Assembly (NCBI RefSeq): GCF_009708215.1
Contig: NZ_CP046175.1
Span: 868,001 to 932,000 of the forward strand
DNA: 64,000 nt
Direction of reading: 5' to 3'
DNA from: Occultella kanbiaonis
GTDB lineage: Bacteria > Actinomycetota > Actinomycetes > Actinomycetales > Beutenbergiaceae
Numbering within the stretch: the first letter of the stretch is position 1; each line of letters starts with the position of its first letter. The notes under the pieces were generated by a model that saw nothing but the letters and a program-made list of their open reading frames with translations, had not been told where the DNA came from and made no database searches. Positions 1 to 8,108 of the stretch are shown here, one piece after another. The position numbers and the translations under genes were made by a program.

Positions 1-652
1 GAGCCCGGGCGCCGTCGAGCTCATCGACGCCGCGCTGCCGGGGCACGCGCGGGTGGTCGACGACGCACCTGGTTGGCGCGAGCACGCGAACCTGTGGTGG
101 GACCGCGAGTTGTTCGCCGAGGTCGAGCACGGCCTCGCGGACATCGGGATGCCAACCCCCGACCGGGGCCTGTCCTGGGTGCGGTTGCGCCACGTCGAGG
201 CGTCCGACCTGGCGCCACTGGTCCTCGCGTCGGCGCACCTGACCTTCCCGGGCAACGCCGAGGAGGTGCGCACGGAGCGCAGCCCGCGCACCGAGCAAGC
301 CCGGTCCGCGGCGCGGGAGCTGAACCGGCTCGCGGGGGGCGACCCGGTGATCCTGTGCATCGACATCAACGACTACGCCCGACCGCTCTGGGCGTTCTAC
401 GACGACGGCTTCCGGGAGCCGTTCGGCACGCTGGGCCGGACCTGCCCGATCACGCATCCGGTCACCCCACGCCTGGACAAGCCGATGCGCTGGGAGGGCG
501 TCCAGGTGGTCGAGAAGGCACTCGACTGGCTGTTCTTCAACGGGGCCCTGCGGCCCCGCACCGCCGAGGTCGTCGACTACTTCCTCGACGGCGTCGCCCC
601 GAGCGACCACAAACCCGTCACGGCGACCTTCACCCAAGGTGCCGTGGCCTGA
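1..652 (+). CDS. Endonuclease/exonuclease/phosphatase family protein, 5' end outside the window
   Basis: The reading frame is open from base 2, so this is the C-terminal part of a longer gene cut by the window edge. The GTG at 53 is only an internal candidate start. Three signatures of the DNase I-like EEP fold are visible in order: a histidine in ASAHLTFPGN, an acidic CIDIND that matches the usual GDFN position, and a C-terminal SDHKPV. The family hydrolyses phosphodiester or phosphomonoester bonds with a divalent metal. The substrate cannot be told from this fragment. It runs in the same direction as the binding lipoprotein that starts 96 bp later. Confidence 0.75.
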   Translation, partial: SPGAVELIDAALPGHARVVDDAPGWREHANLWWDRELFAEVEHGLADIGMPTPDRGLSWVRLRHVEASDLAPLVLASAHLTFPGNAEEVRTERSPRTEQARSAARELNRLAGGDPVILCIDINDYARPLWAFYDDGFREPFGTLGRTCPITHPVTPRLDKPMRWEGVQVVEKALDWLFFNGALRPRTAEVVDYFLDGVAPSDHKPVTATFTQGAVA

Positions 653-748
653 CGAGGGACACACGGCGGACGACGGCACGGTCGCGTCGCCGGAGTCCAT
701 TCCACGTCCCCATCAAGTCCTCATCGAGCCCGCAGAAAGGGGCCCATC

Positions 749-2296
749 ATGTTCCACCGCACGCGGTTCCACCGCTTGCTCGCCGGCGCTGCCGCCGTCG
801 CCACCGGTCTGAGTCTCGCCGCCTGCTCCGCCGGTGGTGGTGCCGACGGCGGCGATGGCAGCGGGGGCGGTGCACCGGCGGCCGAGCAGGCCCTCACGGT
901 AGCTCCCGGCACGTTCCCGGTCGCGCTCGACCCGCACCAGTGGTCCGCGGAGGCCGCCGTCATCGGTCCGATCCAGCACGTGATGGAGACGCTGGTCGCC
1001 CGGGACGGCGACGGTTTCGCACCGCTGCTCGCGAGCTCCTGGGAGAACCCGGACGAGACCACCTGGGTCTTCCACATGAACCCGGACGCCACGTTCTCGG
1101 ACGGCACCCCGGTCACGGCCGAGGATGCCCGCGCCTCGGTCCAGCGGCTCGTCGACATCGGCGGCTCGATGGCACCCCTGTTCGCGCTCGTGGAGACCAT
1201 CGAGGCGACCGACGAGGCCACCCTCACCCTCACCACGAGCCAGCCCCTCGGCACGATGCTGAACACGATGTCGCTGGTGTTCGTGGGCCAGGCCTCGGCG
1301 ATGGACTCCGAGGACTACTGGCGGGCCCCGGTGGGCAGCGGCCGGTTCACGGTCTCGGAGTACCTGCCGGATGAGCGGCTCACCCTCACCCGAAACGACG
1401 ACTACTGGGGCGCCACCCTGCCAGCGCTGGACACGCTGACGTTCACGAACATCCCGGAGGAGGCGGCCCGGATCTCGGCGCTGTCCACCGGTGAGATCGA
1501 CCTGATGACCGGGATCGGGGCGGACTCCGTGCCCGAGCTCCAGGGCATGGACGGCATCGTCTACGACGAGGTGCCGAGCTACACGTACCAGCTGCTCTGG
1601 TTCAACGCCTCCCGGGAGCCCTTCACCGACCCCCGGGTCCGGCAGGCGATGTGGCACGCCGTCGACATCGAACAGATCGTCTCCGACCTCTTCGGCACGC
1701 AGGCCACCGTTGCCCAGGCGCCGATCCCGCAGCCCGTGTTCGGGGCCCCGCAGCTCGAGCCCTACAGCTACGACCCGGACCTGGCCCGGGAACTGCTCGC
1801 CGAGGCGGGCTACCCGGACGGGTTCTCCACCTCCCTGCAGTGGTCCGACGCCGGCGGTGAGGGCAGCCGGAGCCTGGCCCAGGCGTTCATCTCGGCGTGG
1901 GCGGAGATCGGCGTCACCGTCGAGCCGCTGGCGAAGGAGCGGGCGGTCTGGCTCGAGGACCTCAACAACCTCAACTGGGACATGAACCTCCAGGGCAACA
2001 CGGTCGCGACCGGGGACGCCGACTACACGCTCGGGCGGCTGTACCTGTGCGAGGCGAATCGGATGGGCTACTGCAACCCGGAGTTGGACGCCCTCCTCAA
2101 CGAGGCGAAGGCGAGCCTCGACCAGGACGTCCGGGCCGACCTGTACGCGCAGGCGGCGCAGATCATCTGGGACGACGCCGTCGGGATCTTCCCGATGGAC
2201 ATGACCAGCACGTCGGCCTACTCCGAGCGCGTCGAAGGTGTCACGATCGACCCGGGCGGGCGGACCAGCTACGCCGACGTCGTCATCACCGAGTGA
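749..2296 (+). CDS. ABC transporter substrate-binding lipoprotein, family 5 (peptide/opine type)
   Basis: This is a 515-residue lipoprotein. A basic N-terminus and hydrophobic stretch end in a lipobox LAAC with Cys26 as the lipidated residue, followed by a Gly/Ser-rich linker. The body has the family-5 pattern: an early LTVAPGTFPVALDPH region, FSDGTPVTAEDA typical of these proteins, and FPMDMTSTSAY near the end. An AGAAAGG ribosome site sits about 8 nt before the ATG. Family-5 proteins usually bind peptides, but actinobacterial members also serve oligosaccharides. The downstream AraM-like and AraB-like genes make a sugar or polyol ligand plausible here (inference). No permease or ATPase gene is in the window, so partners must lie elsewhere. 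Confidence 0.88.
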   Translation: MFHRTRFHRLLAGAAAVATGLSLAACSAGGGADGGDGSGGGAPAAEQALTVAPGTFPVALDPHQWSAEAAVIGPIQHVMETLVARDGDGFAPLLASSWENPDETTWVFHMNPDATFSDGTPVTAEDARASVQRLVDIGGSMAPLFALVETIEATDEATLTLTTSQPLGTMLNTMSLVFVGQASAMDSEDYWRAPVGSGRFTVSEYLPDERLTLTRNDDYWGATLPALDTLTFTNIPEEAARISALSTGEIDLMTGIGADSVPELQGMDGIVYDEVPSYTYQLLWFNASREPFTDPRVRQAMWHAVDIEQIVSDLFGTQATVAQAPIPQPVFGAPQLEPYSYDPDLARELLAEAGYPDGFSTSLQWSDAGGEGSRSLAQAFISAWAEIGVTVEPLAKERAVWLEDLNNLNWDMNLQGNTVATGDADYTLGRLYLCEANRMGYCNPELDALLNEAKASLDQDVRADLYAQAAQIIWDDAVGIFPMDMTSTSAYSERVEGVTIDPGGRTSYADVVITE

Positions 2297-2337
2297 GGCC
2301 CCGGGCGGGAACGCCGGTAGGGCCGGATAGGACCATC

Positions 2338-3750
2338 GTGCCCGAGCGCGCCACCGCGCCAGCAAGTACACCCGCGACCAGTGCACCCGCGACCGCCCGG
2401 CTGGCGGCCGCGCTGCGGGACGCGACCGACACCCGGGACCTGCGCTTCGGACCCGGTGCCGTGAGCCGGACCGGTGCCATGTTCGCCGGGCTGTTCCCGG
2501 GCCGGGCCGCGGTGGTCGTGGCCGACGAGCACACCTGGGCGGTGGCCGGCGCGGCGGTCACCGCCGCGCTCGCCGGTGCGGGCGTCGAGGTGCTCGCCCC
2601 GGTGCTCCTGGCCGGCCGGCCGGTGGTGCACGCCGACTACGACACGGTGACCAGGCTCCGGGTCGCGCTCGAGCCGCTCGACGCCGTCGCCGTGGCGGTC
2701 GGCTCGGGGACCCTGAACGACGTGACCAAGCGGGCCTGCGCCGAGCTCGACCGGCCCTACGCCTGCGTGGGCACCGCGGCGTCGATGGACGGCTACACCG
2801 CGTTCGGGTCCGCGATCACCAAAGACGGGTTCAAGCAGACCCTGGCGGGCCCCGCGCCGCGCGGCGTGGTCGCGGACCTGACGGTGATGGCGGGCGCGCC
2901 GGCCCGGATGTCCGGGTACGGGTTCGGGGACCTGATCGAGAAGATCCCCGCCGGCGCCGACTGGATCCTCGCGGACGAGCTCGGCATCGAGCCGATCGAC
3001 GAGCACGTCTGGACGCTCGTGCAGGGGCCGTTGCGGGAGGCGCTGGGACCGGCCGCGCGGATCCGGGCCGGGGACGAGGCGGCGCTCACCGGACTGGTCG
3101 AAGGTCTGCTGATGTCCGGCCTCGCGATGCAGGTCCACAAGTCGTCCCGGCCGGCGTCCGGCGCCGGCCATCACTTCTCGCACCTGTGGGAGATGGAGGG
3201 CCTCGGCGCCGATGACGACCCGCCGCTGTCCCACGGGTTCAAGGTGGGCCTCGGTGCCGTCTCGATCGCGGCGCTCTACGAGCGCGTGCTAGAGGAGGAC
3301 CTCACGACGCTCGACGTCGACGAGTGCGTGGACCGCTGGCCCTCCCGCGAGGCCATGGCCGAGAGGGTCCGGGCCGACTTCGCCGAACCCCTGCTCAGCC
3401 CGGCACTGGCGGCCGTCCTGAGGAAGTACGTCACGGCCGCGGAGCTGCGGGAGCGGCTCACCCGGCTGCGGGACCGGTGGCCCGTGATCGTCGAGCGGTG
3501 CCGGGCCCAGCTCCTGCCGGCGGCCGACCTGGCCCGGCTGCTGGACGAGGTCGGCGCCGTGTCCCGTCCGGCACAGATCGGGCTCAGCCCTCAGGCGTTC
3601 CGGGCCACGTACCGCCGGGCCCAGATGATCCGCGACCGGTACACGGTCCTGGACCTGCTCACCGAGACCGGGCGTCTCGGGCCGGTGGTGGACCGGCTGT
3701 TCGAACCCGACGGCCACTGGGGCCGCGACCGCACCACGACGGGAGAGTGA
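2338..3750 (+). CDS. sn-glycerol-1-phosphate dehydrogenase family protein (AraM-like)
   Basis: This 470-residue protein belongs to the iron-containing alcohol dehydrogenase fold. It carries GSGTLND (about residues 122-128) for NAD(P) binding and TAASMDGYTAFG, whose Asp151 is a likely metal ligand. Two histidines lie in GAGHHFSHL and LSHGFK, the usual metal set of glycerol-1-phosphate dehydrogenases. The GTG at 2338 is chosen because a GGATAGGA site lies just upstream; the frame is open further but has no better start. The first 25 residues are Ala/Thr/Pro-rich and poorly conserved in type. AraM is encoded in the Bacillus arabinose operon, and here too it precedes a ribulokinase gene by 5 bp. 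The enzyme normally reduces dihydroxyacetone phosphate; the product's use here is unknown. Confidence 0.82.
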   Translation: MPERATAPASTPATSAPATARLAAALRDATDTRDLRFGPGAVSRTGAMFAGLFPGRAAVVVADEHTWAVAGAAVTAALAGAGVEVLAPVLLAGRPVVHADYDTVTRLRVALEPLDAVAVAVGSGTLNDVTKRACAELDRPYACVGTAASMDGYTAFGSAITKDGFKQTLAGPAPRGVVADLTVMAGAPARMSGYGFGDLIEKIPAGADWILADELGIEPIDEHVWTLVQGPLREALGPAARIRAGDEAALTGLVEGLLMSGLAMQVHKSSRPASGAGHHFSHLWEMEGLGADDDPPLSHGFKVGLGAVSIAALYERVLEEDLTTLDVDECVDRWPSREAMAERVRADFAEPLLSPALAAVLRKYVTAAELRERLTRLRDRWPVIVERCRAQLLPAADLARLLDEVGAVSRPAQIGLSPQAFRATYRRAQMIRDRYTVLDLLTETGRLGPVVDRLFEPDGHWGRDRTTTGE

Positions 3751-3755
3751 GACCC

Positions 3756-5414
3756 ATGATGGCTGACCAGTCCTACGTGATCGGGATCGACTTCGGGACC
3801 CTGTCCGGGCGGGCCAGCGTGATCCGCACCGCCGACGGCGCCGAGGTCGGCGCGCACGTCGTCGACTACCCGCACGGCGTGCTCGAGGCGGACCTGGACG
3901 GCGTCCGGCTCCCGCCCGACACCGCCCTCCAGGTGCCGGCCGACTACCTGCGGGTGCTCGCCGAGGCCGTGCCCCGCGCACTCGCCGACGCGGGCGTCGA
4001 GCCCGGGTCCGTGGTGGGGCTCGGGCTCGACGTGACCTCCGCGACCGTGATCCCGACCACCCCCGACGGCACCCCGCTGTGCGAGCTCGGGGACCTGGCC
4101 GGGCGGCCGCACGCGTACGCCAAGCTCTGGAAGCACCACGGCGCCCACGCCCAGACCCGCCGGCTCGTCGACGCCGCCCGGCAGCGCGGCGAGCCGTGGC
4201 TGGCCCGGTACGGCGGCACCCTGTCCGTGGAGCTGGCCGTGCCGAAGCTCCTCGAGCTCGCCGAGGCCGATCCCCGGGTGTACGCGCAAACGGCGCACTT
4301 CGTGGAGGCGTTGGACTGGATCGTGTGGCAGCTCACCGGCGAGCAGGTGCGCTCGGCAGCGGCCGCCGGTTACAAGAGCCTCCACCAGGACGGCACCCAC
4401 CCGAGCGCGGCGTACCTGGAGGACGCGGGCTTCCCCAGCGGGCCGGAGGCGCTGGCGAAGCTGACCGCGCCAACGATGGCGCCGCTCGGGGCACGGGCCG
4501 GGGCGCTGAGTGCGCGCGGCGCCGAGCTCACCGGACTGCCGGCGGGCATCGCCGTCGCGGTCGGAAACATCGACGCCCACGTCACCGCGCCGGCCGCGGA
4601 CGCCGTGGAGCCGGGCCAGCTGACCATGATCCTTGGCACGTCGACCTGCTTCATCGTCTCCGCCGAGGAGTTCCACGAGGTGCCCGGCATGTTCGGCGCG
4701 GTGGACGGCGGCATCGTGGCCGGCCTCTGGGGGTACGAGGCCGGACAGTCCGGGGTCGGCGACATCTTCGCGTGGTTCGTCGACACCTGCGTCCCGCCGG
4801 AGTACCACGAACGAGCCCGGGCCGAGGGGGTCGGCCTGCACGACCTGCTCAGTGGTCTGGCGGCCGACCAGCCGGTCGGTGCGCACGGGCTGATCGCGCT
4901 CGACTGGCACAACGGGAACCGCTCGATCCTCGTCGACCCGCGCCTGTCCGGGCTGGTCCTCGGCCAGACCCTGGCGACCCGGCCCGAGGACACCTACCGC
5001 GCCCTGGTCGAGGCCACCGCGTTCGGCGCCCGCACCATCGTGGAGTCGTTCGAGCGCGCCGGCGTCGCCGTCACCGAGATCGTCGCCGCCGGCGGGCTGA
5101 TCCGGAACAGCTTCCTGATGCAGGTCTACGCCGACGTGCTCGGCCGCCCGCTCGCCGTGGTGGGCAGCAGCCAGGCCGGCGCCCTCGGCTCGGGGATCCA
5201 CGCCGCCGTGGCGGCCGGGGTGTACCCGGACGTCCGCGCGGCCGCCGCCGTGATGGGACGGCGTGCGGACGAGGTGTTCACCCCGGACCCGGCCGCGGTG
5301 GGCGCGTACCAGGAGCTGTTCGCGCTCTACACCCGGCTGCACGACGCCTTCGGCCGTGACCGGACGATCATGCACGAGCTGAAGGAGTTGCGCGACGCCG
5401 CGCTGAAGGGCTGA
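3756..5414 (+). CDS. araB: Ribulokinase-type FGGY carbohydrate kinase
   Basis: This 552-residue kinase has the ribulokinase-type N-terminal signature GIDFGTLSGR and a C-terminal AAGGLIRNSFLMQVYADV region typical of FGGY kinases. E. coli AraB is 566 residues, so the length fits. The start is one of two adjacent ATG codons (3756 or 3759), 5 bp after the AraM stop, so the two are probably co-transcribed. The family phosphorylates L-ribulose or related ketopentoses in the cytoplasm. No araA or araD lies in the window, so the pathway cannot be confirmed and another ketose or polyol is possible. It converges on the ADP-ribosylglycohydrolase-like gene with an 11-bp gap. Confidence 0.85.
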   Translation: MMADQSYVIGIDFGTLSGRASVIRTADGAEVGAHVVDYPHGVLEADLDGVRLPPDTALQVPADYLRVLAEAVPRALADAGVEPGSVVGLGLDVTSATVIPTTPDGTPLCELGDLAGRPHAYAKLWKHHGAHAQTRRLVDAARQRGEPWLARYGGTLSVELAVPKLLELAEADPRVYAQTAHFVEALDWIVWQLTGEQVRSAAAAGYKSLHQDGTHPSAAYLEDAGFPSGPEALAKLTAPTMAPLGARAGALSARGAELTGLPAGIAVAVGNIDAHVTAPAADAVEPGQLTMILGTSTCFIVSAEEFHEVPGMFGAVDGGIVAGLWGYEAGQSGVGDIFAWFVDTCVPPEYHERARAEGVGLHDLLSGLAADQPVGAHGLIALDWHNGNRSILVDPRLSGLVLGQTLATRPEDTYRALVEATAFGARTIVESFERAGVAVTEIVAAGGLIRNSFLMQVYADVLGRPLAVVGSSQAGALGSGIHAAVAAGVYPDVRAAAAVMGRRADEVFTPDPAAVGAYQELFALYTRLHDAFGRDRTIMHELKELRDAALKG

Positions 5415-5425
5415 CCGGCCGAACC

Positions 5426-6358
5426 TCAGTGGCGCAGTGCCGCCAGCTCCCGGGCGAGCTCGCACGGCCCGATCCCGTTCACGGTGCGCACGGTCGCCAC
5501 GGGGTCGGGCGGGAGCACCGAGAGCCCGTTGATCGCGCCGGCCATCGCCGTCGCCAGGGCACCGATCGCGGTGCACGCGCCGCCGAGGTTCGCGGCGAGC
5601 GTGGCCACCCGGAACGGGACGCCCTCGCCGCGCACGAGCAGCCCGACGGCGGCCGGGACCACCTCGGTCGCCGCCGGCGTGGTACCGATGACGTCGTAGA
5701 GGTGCTGCAGGAAGCTCGCGTCGCTCTCGGCGTTCATGGCGATCTCCCGCGCCAGCAGGGACCGTTGGATCACCGACGGCGCCGCAACCGGTGACCCGTG
5801 TCCGAGGCCGATCTCGGCGGCCCGGAACCCGATCTCCAGGTGGGCGGGCAGGAACACCGCCCCGGTGGCGCCGATCGGGGCATCCAGGGCGGACGTGACC
5901 ACGCCGGCGACCAGCGCGGCAGCCGCCACCGTCGCGTTCGAGAGGTGGTGCGGGGCGGCACAGATCACGATGTCGCCGATCAGGGCATCGAGGTCGAGGC
6001 TGGTGTGCACGATCCCCAGCGGCGCGAACCGGGCGACGTGCACCGGCCGCCGGGGCCGGTCGCCCAGCGCATCCATCCGATCGGTGATCCGTTCCTCCGA
6101 GGCCCGGCCACCGCCGTCGCGCAGTGCCTCGGCGACCGCGATCGCCTCCAGGGTCCCGGCGCTGACGTGCCCGGCCCGGCGGGTTCGGTCCCCGGTGCGA
6201 GCGGGCAGCAGCTGGTCGATCCAGCCGTAGGTGGACCGCAGTCGGGCGTGTGGCCAGCGGTCGCCGGGCAGGCCCATCGCGTCCCCCACGGCGAGGCCGG
6301 TGAGGGCGCCCTGGGCGCGGTCCATGAGGAGGTCACGCGCCTGTAGCGTCGACGTCAC
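5426..6358 (-). CDS. ADP-ribosylglycohydrolase-like protein lacking the metal-binding motifs
   Basis: This 310-residue protein has the general ARH/DraG plan: an N-terminal ALTGLAVGDAMGLP, a mid-region APLGIVHTSLD followed by APHHLSNATVAAAALVAG, and a C-terminal LGGACTAIGALATAMAGAI. The two motifs that hold the di-magnesium centre are gone. The TDDT position reads VSAGT, and the GGDTDT position reads GGACTA. It is therefore probably not a classical hydrolase, or uses different chemistry. The start is the GTG at 6358 because GGAAGGA lies 5-6 nt upstream, better than the later ATG at 6325. It converges with the ribulokinase gene. Confidence 0.72.
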   Translation of the reverse strand: MTSTLQARDLLMDRAQGALTGLAVGDAMGLPGDRWPHARLRSTYGWIDQLLPARTGDRTRRAGHVSAGTLEAIAVAEALRDGGGRASEERITDRMDALGDRPRRPVHVARFAPLGIVHTSLDLDALIGDIVICAAPHHLSNATVAAAALVAGVVTSALDAPIGATGAVFLPAHLEIGFRAAEIGLGHGSPVAAPSVIQRSLLAREIAMNAESDASFLQHLYDVIGTTPAATEVVPAAVGLLVRGEGVPFRVATLAANLGGACTAIGALATAMAGAINGLSVLPPDPVATVRTVNGIGPCELARELAALRH

Positions 6359-6541
6359 AGCAGTCCTTCCGGCAGGCGGCAGGGGGCGCACCTGGCCGTG
6401 GGCAGCGTCGGGGGAGCGAGTTTCCGCGGCCGGCCGGTGAGGTGTCTGTCGGACATCGTAGGCGCCATCGCGCCACGCTGTGAATCGATTCGTGGACGAC
6501 CTCGTAGCGAACTTTTCCGAGCAGGGGCTGACGCCGCTCGG

Positions 6542-7537
6542 TCAGGGCTGTGGCACCGGGTGGTGCTCGGCGTGCACCGTCGGCACCCTGACCCGGAGCG
6601 CGCCCGGCTGCACGACCGCCCGCAGCGCGACCACCTTGCCGAGGTACTCGCCGTCGATCTGGAAGTCCTCCCCGTGGCGCACGCTCAGGCGCACCTCGCG
6701 CGTGCGCGCCATCAGCACCGACTCCCCCTGGGGGACGTCGCTGCGGTGCCCGTTCGTGCGCCGGACCCGCTGGACGAGGCCGTTCTCGGTGAAGAACCAC
6801 CGTGCCAGGTCGCGCCACCCGCGGGCACCCTCCGGTCGCAGCAGCAGCACGTCGAGCTCGCCGTCGTCGATCACCGCGTCCGGGAGCAGGGTCAGTCCGG
6901 CCGGGAGCGACCCGCCGTTGCCGATCGCGAACGTGTGGGCGCGCACGGACCGCGGCTCGGCCCGGTCCAGGCTGTAGGTGAGATCGAACCGGTCCGCGCG
7001 GGTGACCCCGCGCCGTACTCCGTCCACGTAGGCGAGCCACCCGAACTGCCGCTTCGCCGCCGTCGAGGTGTGCACCACCATCTGGGCGTCGACACCGAAC
7101 CCGGCGAGCACCACGAACACCTTCTGCAGGCGCCGCCCGTCGGCGAGGTCCGCCGTCAGCCTCCCGACGTCGACGACGCGCTCGAGGTCGCCGAACGCCG
7201 CTCGCAGTGCCGCCCCGGGATCCAGCATGCTCAGGCCGAGGTTCCGGGCGGCGAGGTTCGTGGTGCCGACCGGCCACAGCCCGAGCGGTATCGACTGATC
7301 GACGAGCGCCTCCACCGTGGCGCGCACCGTGCCGTCCCCACCGACCGCGATCACCACGTCCGCCGGCTCGGCGAGGATCTGCGCCCGGAGCGACTCGACG
7401 CTCTCGTCCTCCTCGGTAGCGACCAGCCGGCTCGGCGCCCAGCCGGCGCGTGACTCCTCCCGCGCGAGGGCACGGTCCAGCCGGGCGCGGCTCATCTTCA
7501 CCGGATTGTGCACGACGACGGCACGCGGCTCGGTCAT
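6542..7537 (-). CDS. Diacylglycerol kinase family lipid kinase-like protein
   Basis: The protein has 331 residues with the DAGK/LCB5 catalytic signature VIAVGGDGTV (GGDGT at about 66-70) and the following LGLWPVGTTNLAARNLG, which corresponds to the conserved PxGTxNdfAR stretch. A later FAIGNGG and a C-terminal FQIDGEYL match the fold. It probably phosphorylates a lipid or sphingoid-like substrate at the membrane surface; the substrate is unknown. ATG 7537 is preferred to GTG 7546 because the GAGAAGG ribosome site then lies at a normal distance. It is divergent from the arfB gene across 59 bp. Confidence 0.85.
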   Translation of the reverse strand: MTEPRAVVVHNPVKMSRARLDRALAREESRAGWAPSRLVATEEDESVESLRAQILAEPADVVIAVGGDGTVRATVEALVDQSIPLGLWPVGTTNLAARNLGLSMLDPGAALRAAFGDLERVVDVGRLTADLADGRRLQKVFVVLAGFGVDAQMVVHTSTAAKRQFGWLAYVDGVRRGVTRADRFDLTYSLDRAEPRSVRAHTFAIGNGGSLPAGLTLLPDAVIDDGELDVLLLRPEGARGWRDLARWFFTENGLVQRVRRTNGHRSDVPQGESVLMARTREVRLSVRHGEDFQIDGEYLGKVVALRAVVQPGALRVRVPTVHAEHHPVPQP

Positions 7538-7582
7538 GTCGCTCACCTTCTCGTCGGGCGGACTGAGGTGCCCAGATTACGG

Positions 7583-7596
7583 GCACACTGGTGTGC
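7583..7596. promoter_or_regulatory. Perfect 14-nt inverted repeat abutting the arfB start
   Basis: GCACAC-TG-GTGTGC is a perfect inverted repeat that ends one base before the arfB ATG and contains the CACACT box proposed as its -10. It lies in the divergent gap between arfB and the lipid-kinase-like gene. It could be an operator or chance; no regulator is nearby. Confidence 0.35.
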
Positions 7597-8028
7597 ATGG
7601 TGAGCGCGGCAGGTGTTCGGGTCGGTCCGACGCTGACCATCCCCGAGGGAGAGCTGTCCTGGCGGTTCTCCCGGTCCTCCGGCCCCGGCGGGCAGGGCGT
7701 GAACACCGCCGACTCCCGGGTGGAGCTCAGCTGGGACGTCGGCGCCTCCGCGGTCCTGACCGGCCATCAGCGGGACCGGATCCTGACCCGCCTCGCGCCG
7801 CGGATCACCGACGGGGTGCTGACCATCGCCGCGTCCGAGTACCGCGCCCAGCTGCGCAACCGGGACGCCGCCCGGACCCGGCTCGCGGCACTGCTCATGG
7901 ACGCCCTCGCCCCGCCGCCGCGGGCCCGCCGCGCCACCAAACCGACCCGCGGTTCGAAGGAACGCCGGCTTGCCGCGAAGAAGCAGCACGGGCAGACGAA
8001 GGCGCTGCGCCGCCGCCCGGCGGACTAG
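7597..8028 (+). CDS. arfB: Alternative ribosome-rescue factor, peptidyl-tRNA hydrolase ArfB
   Basis: This 143-residue protein has the release-factor GGQ loop in SSGPGGQGVNTADSR (GGQ at 31-33) and a basic C-terminal tail ending KKQHGQTKALRRRP. That tail is what ArfB/YaeJ inserts into the empty mRNA channel of stalled ribosomes. Length matches the E. coli protein (140). Residue 28 onward reads SSGPGGQGVN rather than the longer release-factor context, as expected for the stand-alone family. A CACACT box 7 nt before ATG 7597 suggests a leaderless transcript, and no good ribosome site is present. Confidence 0.9.
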   Translation: MVSAAGVRVGPTLTIPEGELSWRFSRSSGPGGQGVNTADSRVELSWDVGASAVLTGHQRDRILTRLAPRITDGVLTIAASEYRAQLRNRDAARTRLAALLMDALAPPPRARRATKPTRGSKERRLAAKKQHGQTKALRRRPAD

Positions 8029-8108
8029 ACGCCCGCCCTCCCTCGGATCGGTCCGAGCCGGGGCCCGATGTAAGCGGCGTGTAAGCGCGCGCCGTCACGG
8101 TGGTCGGC

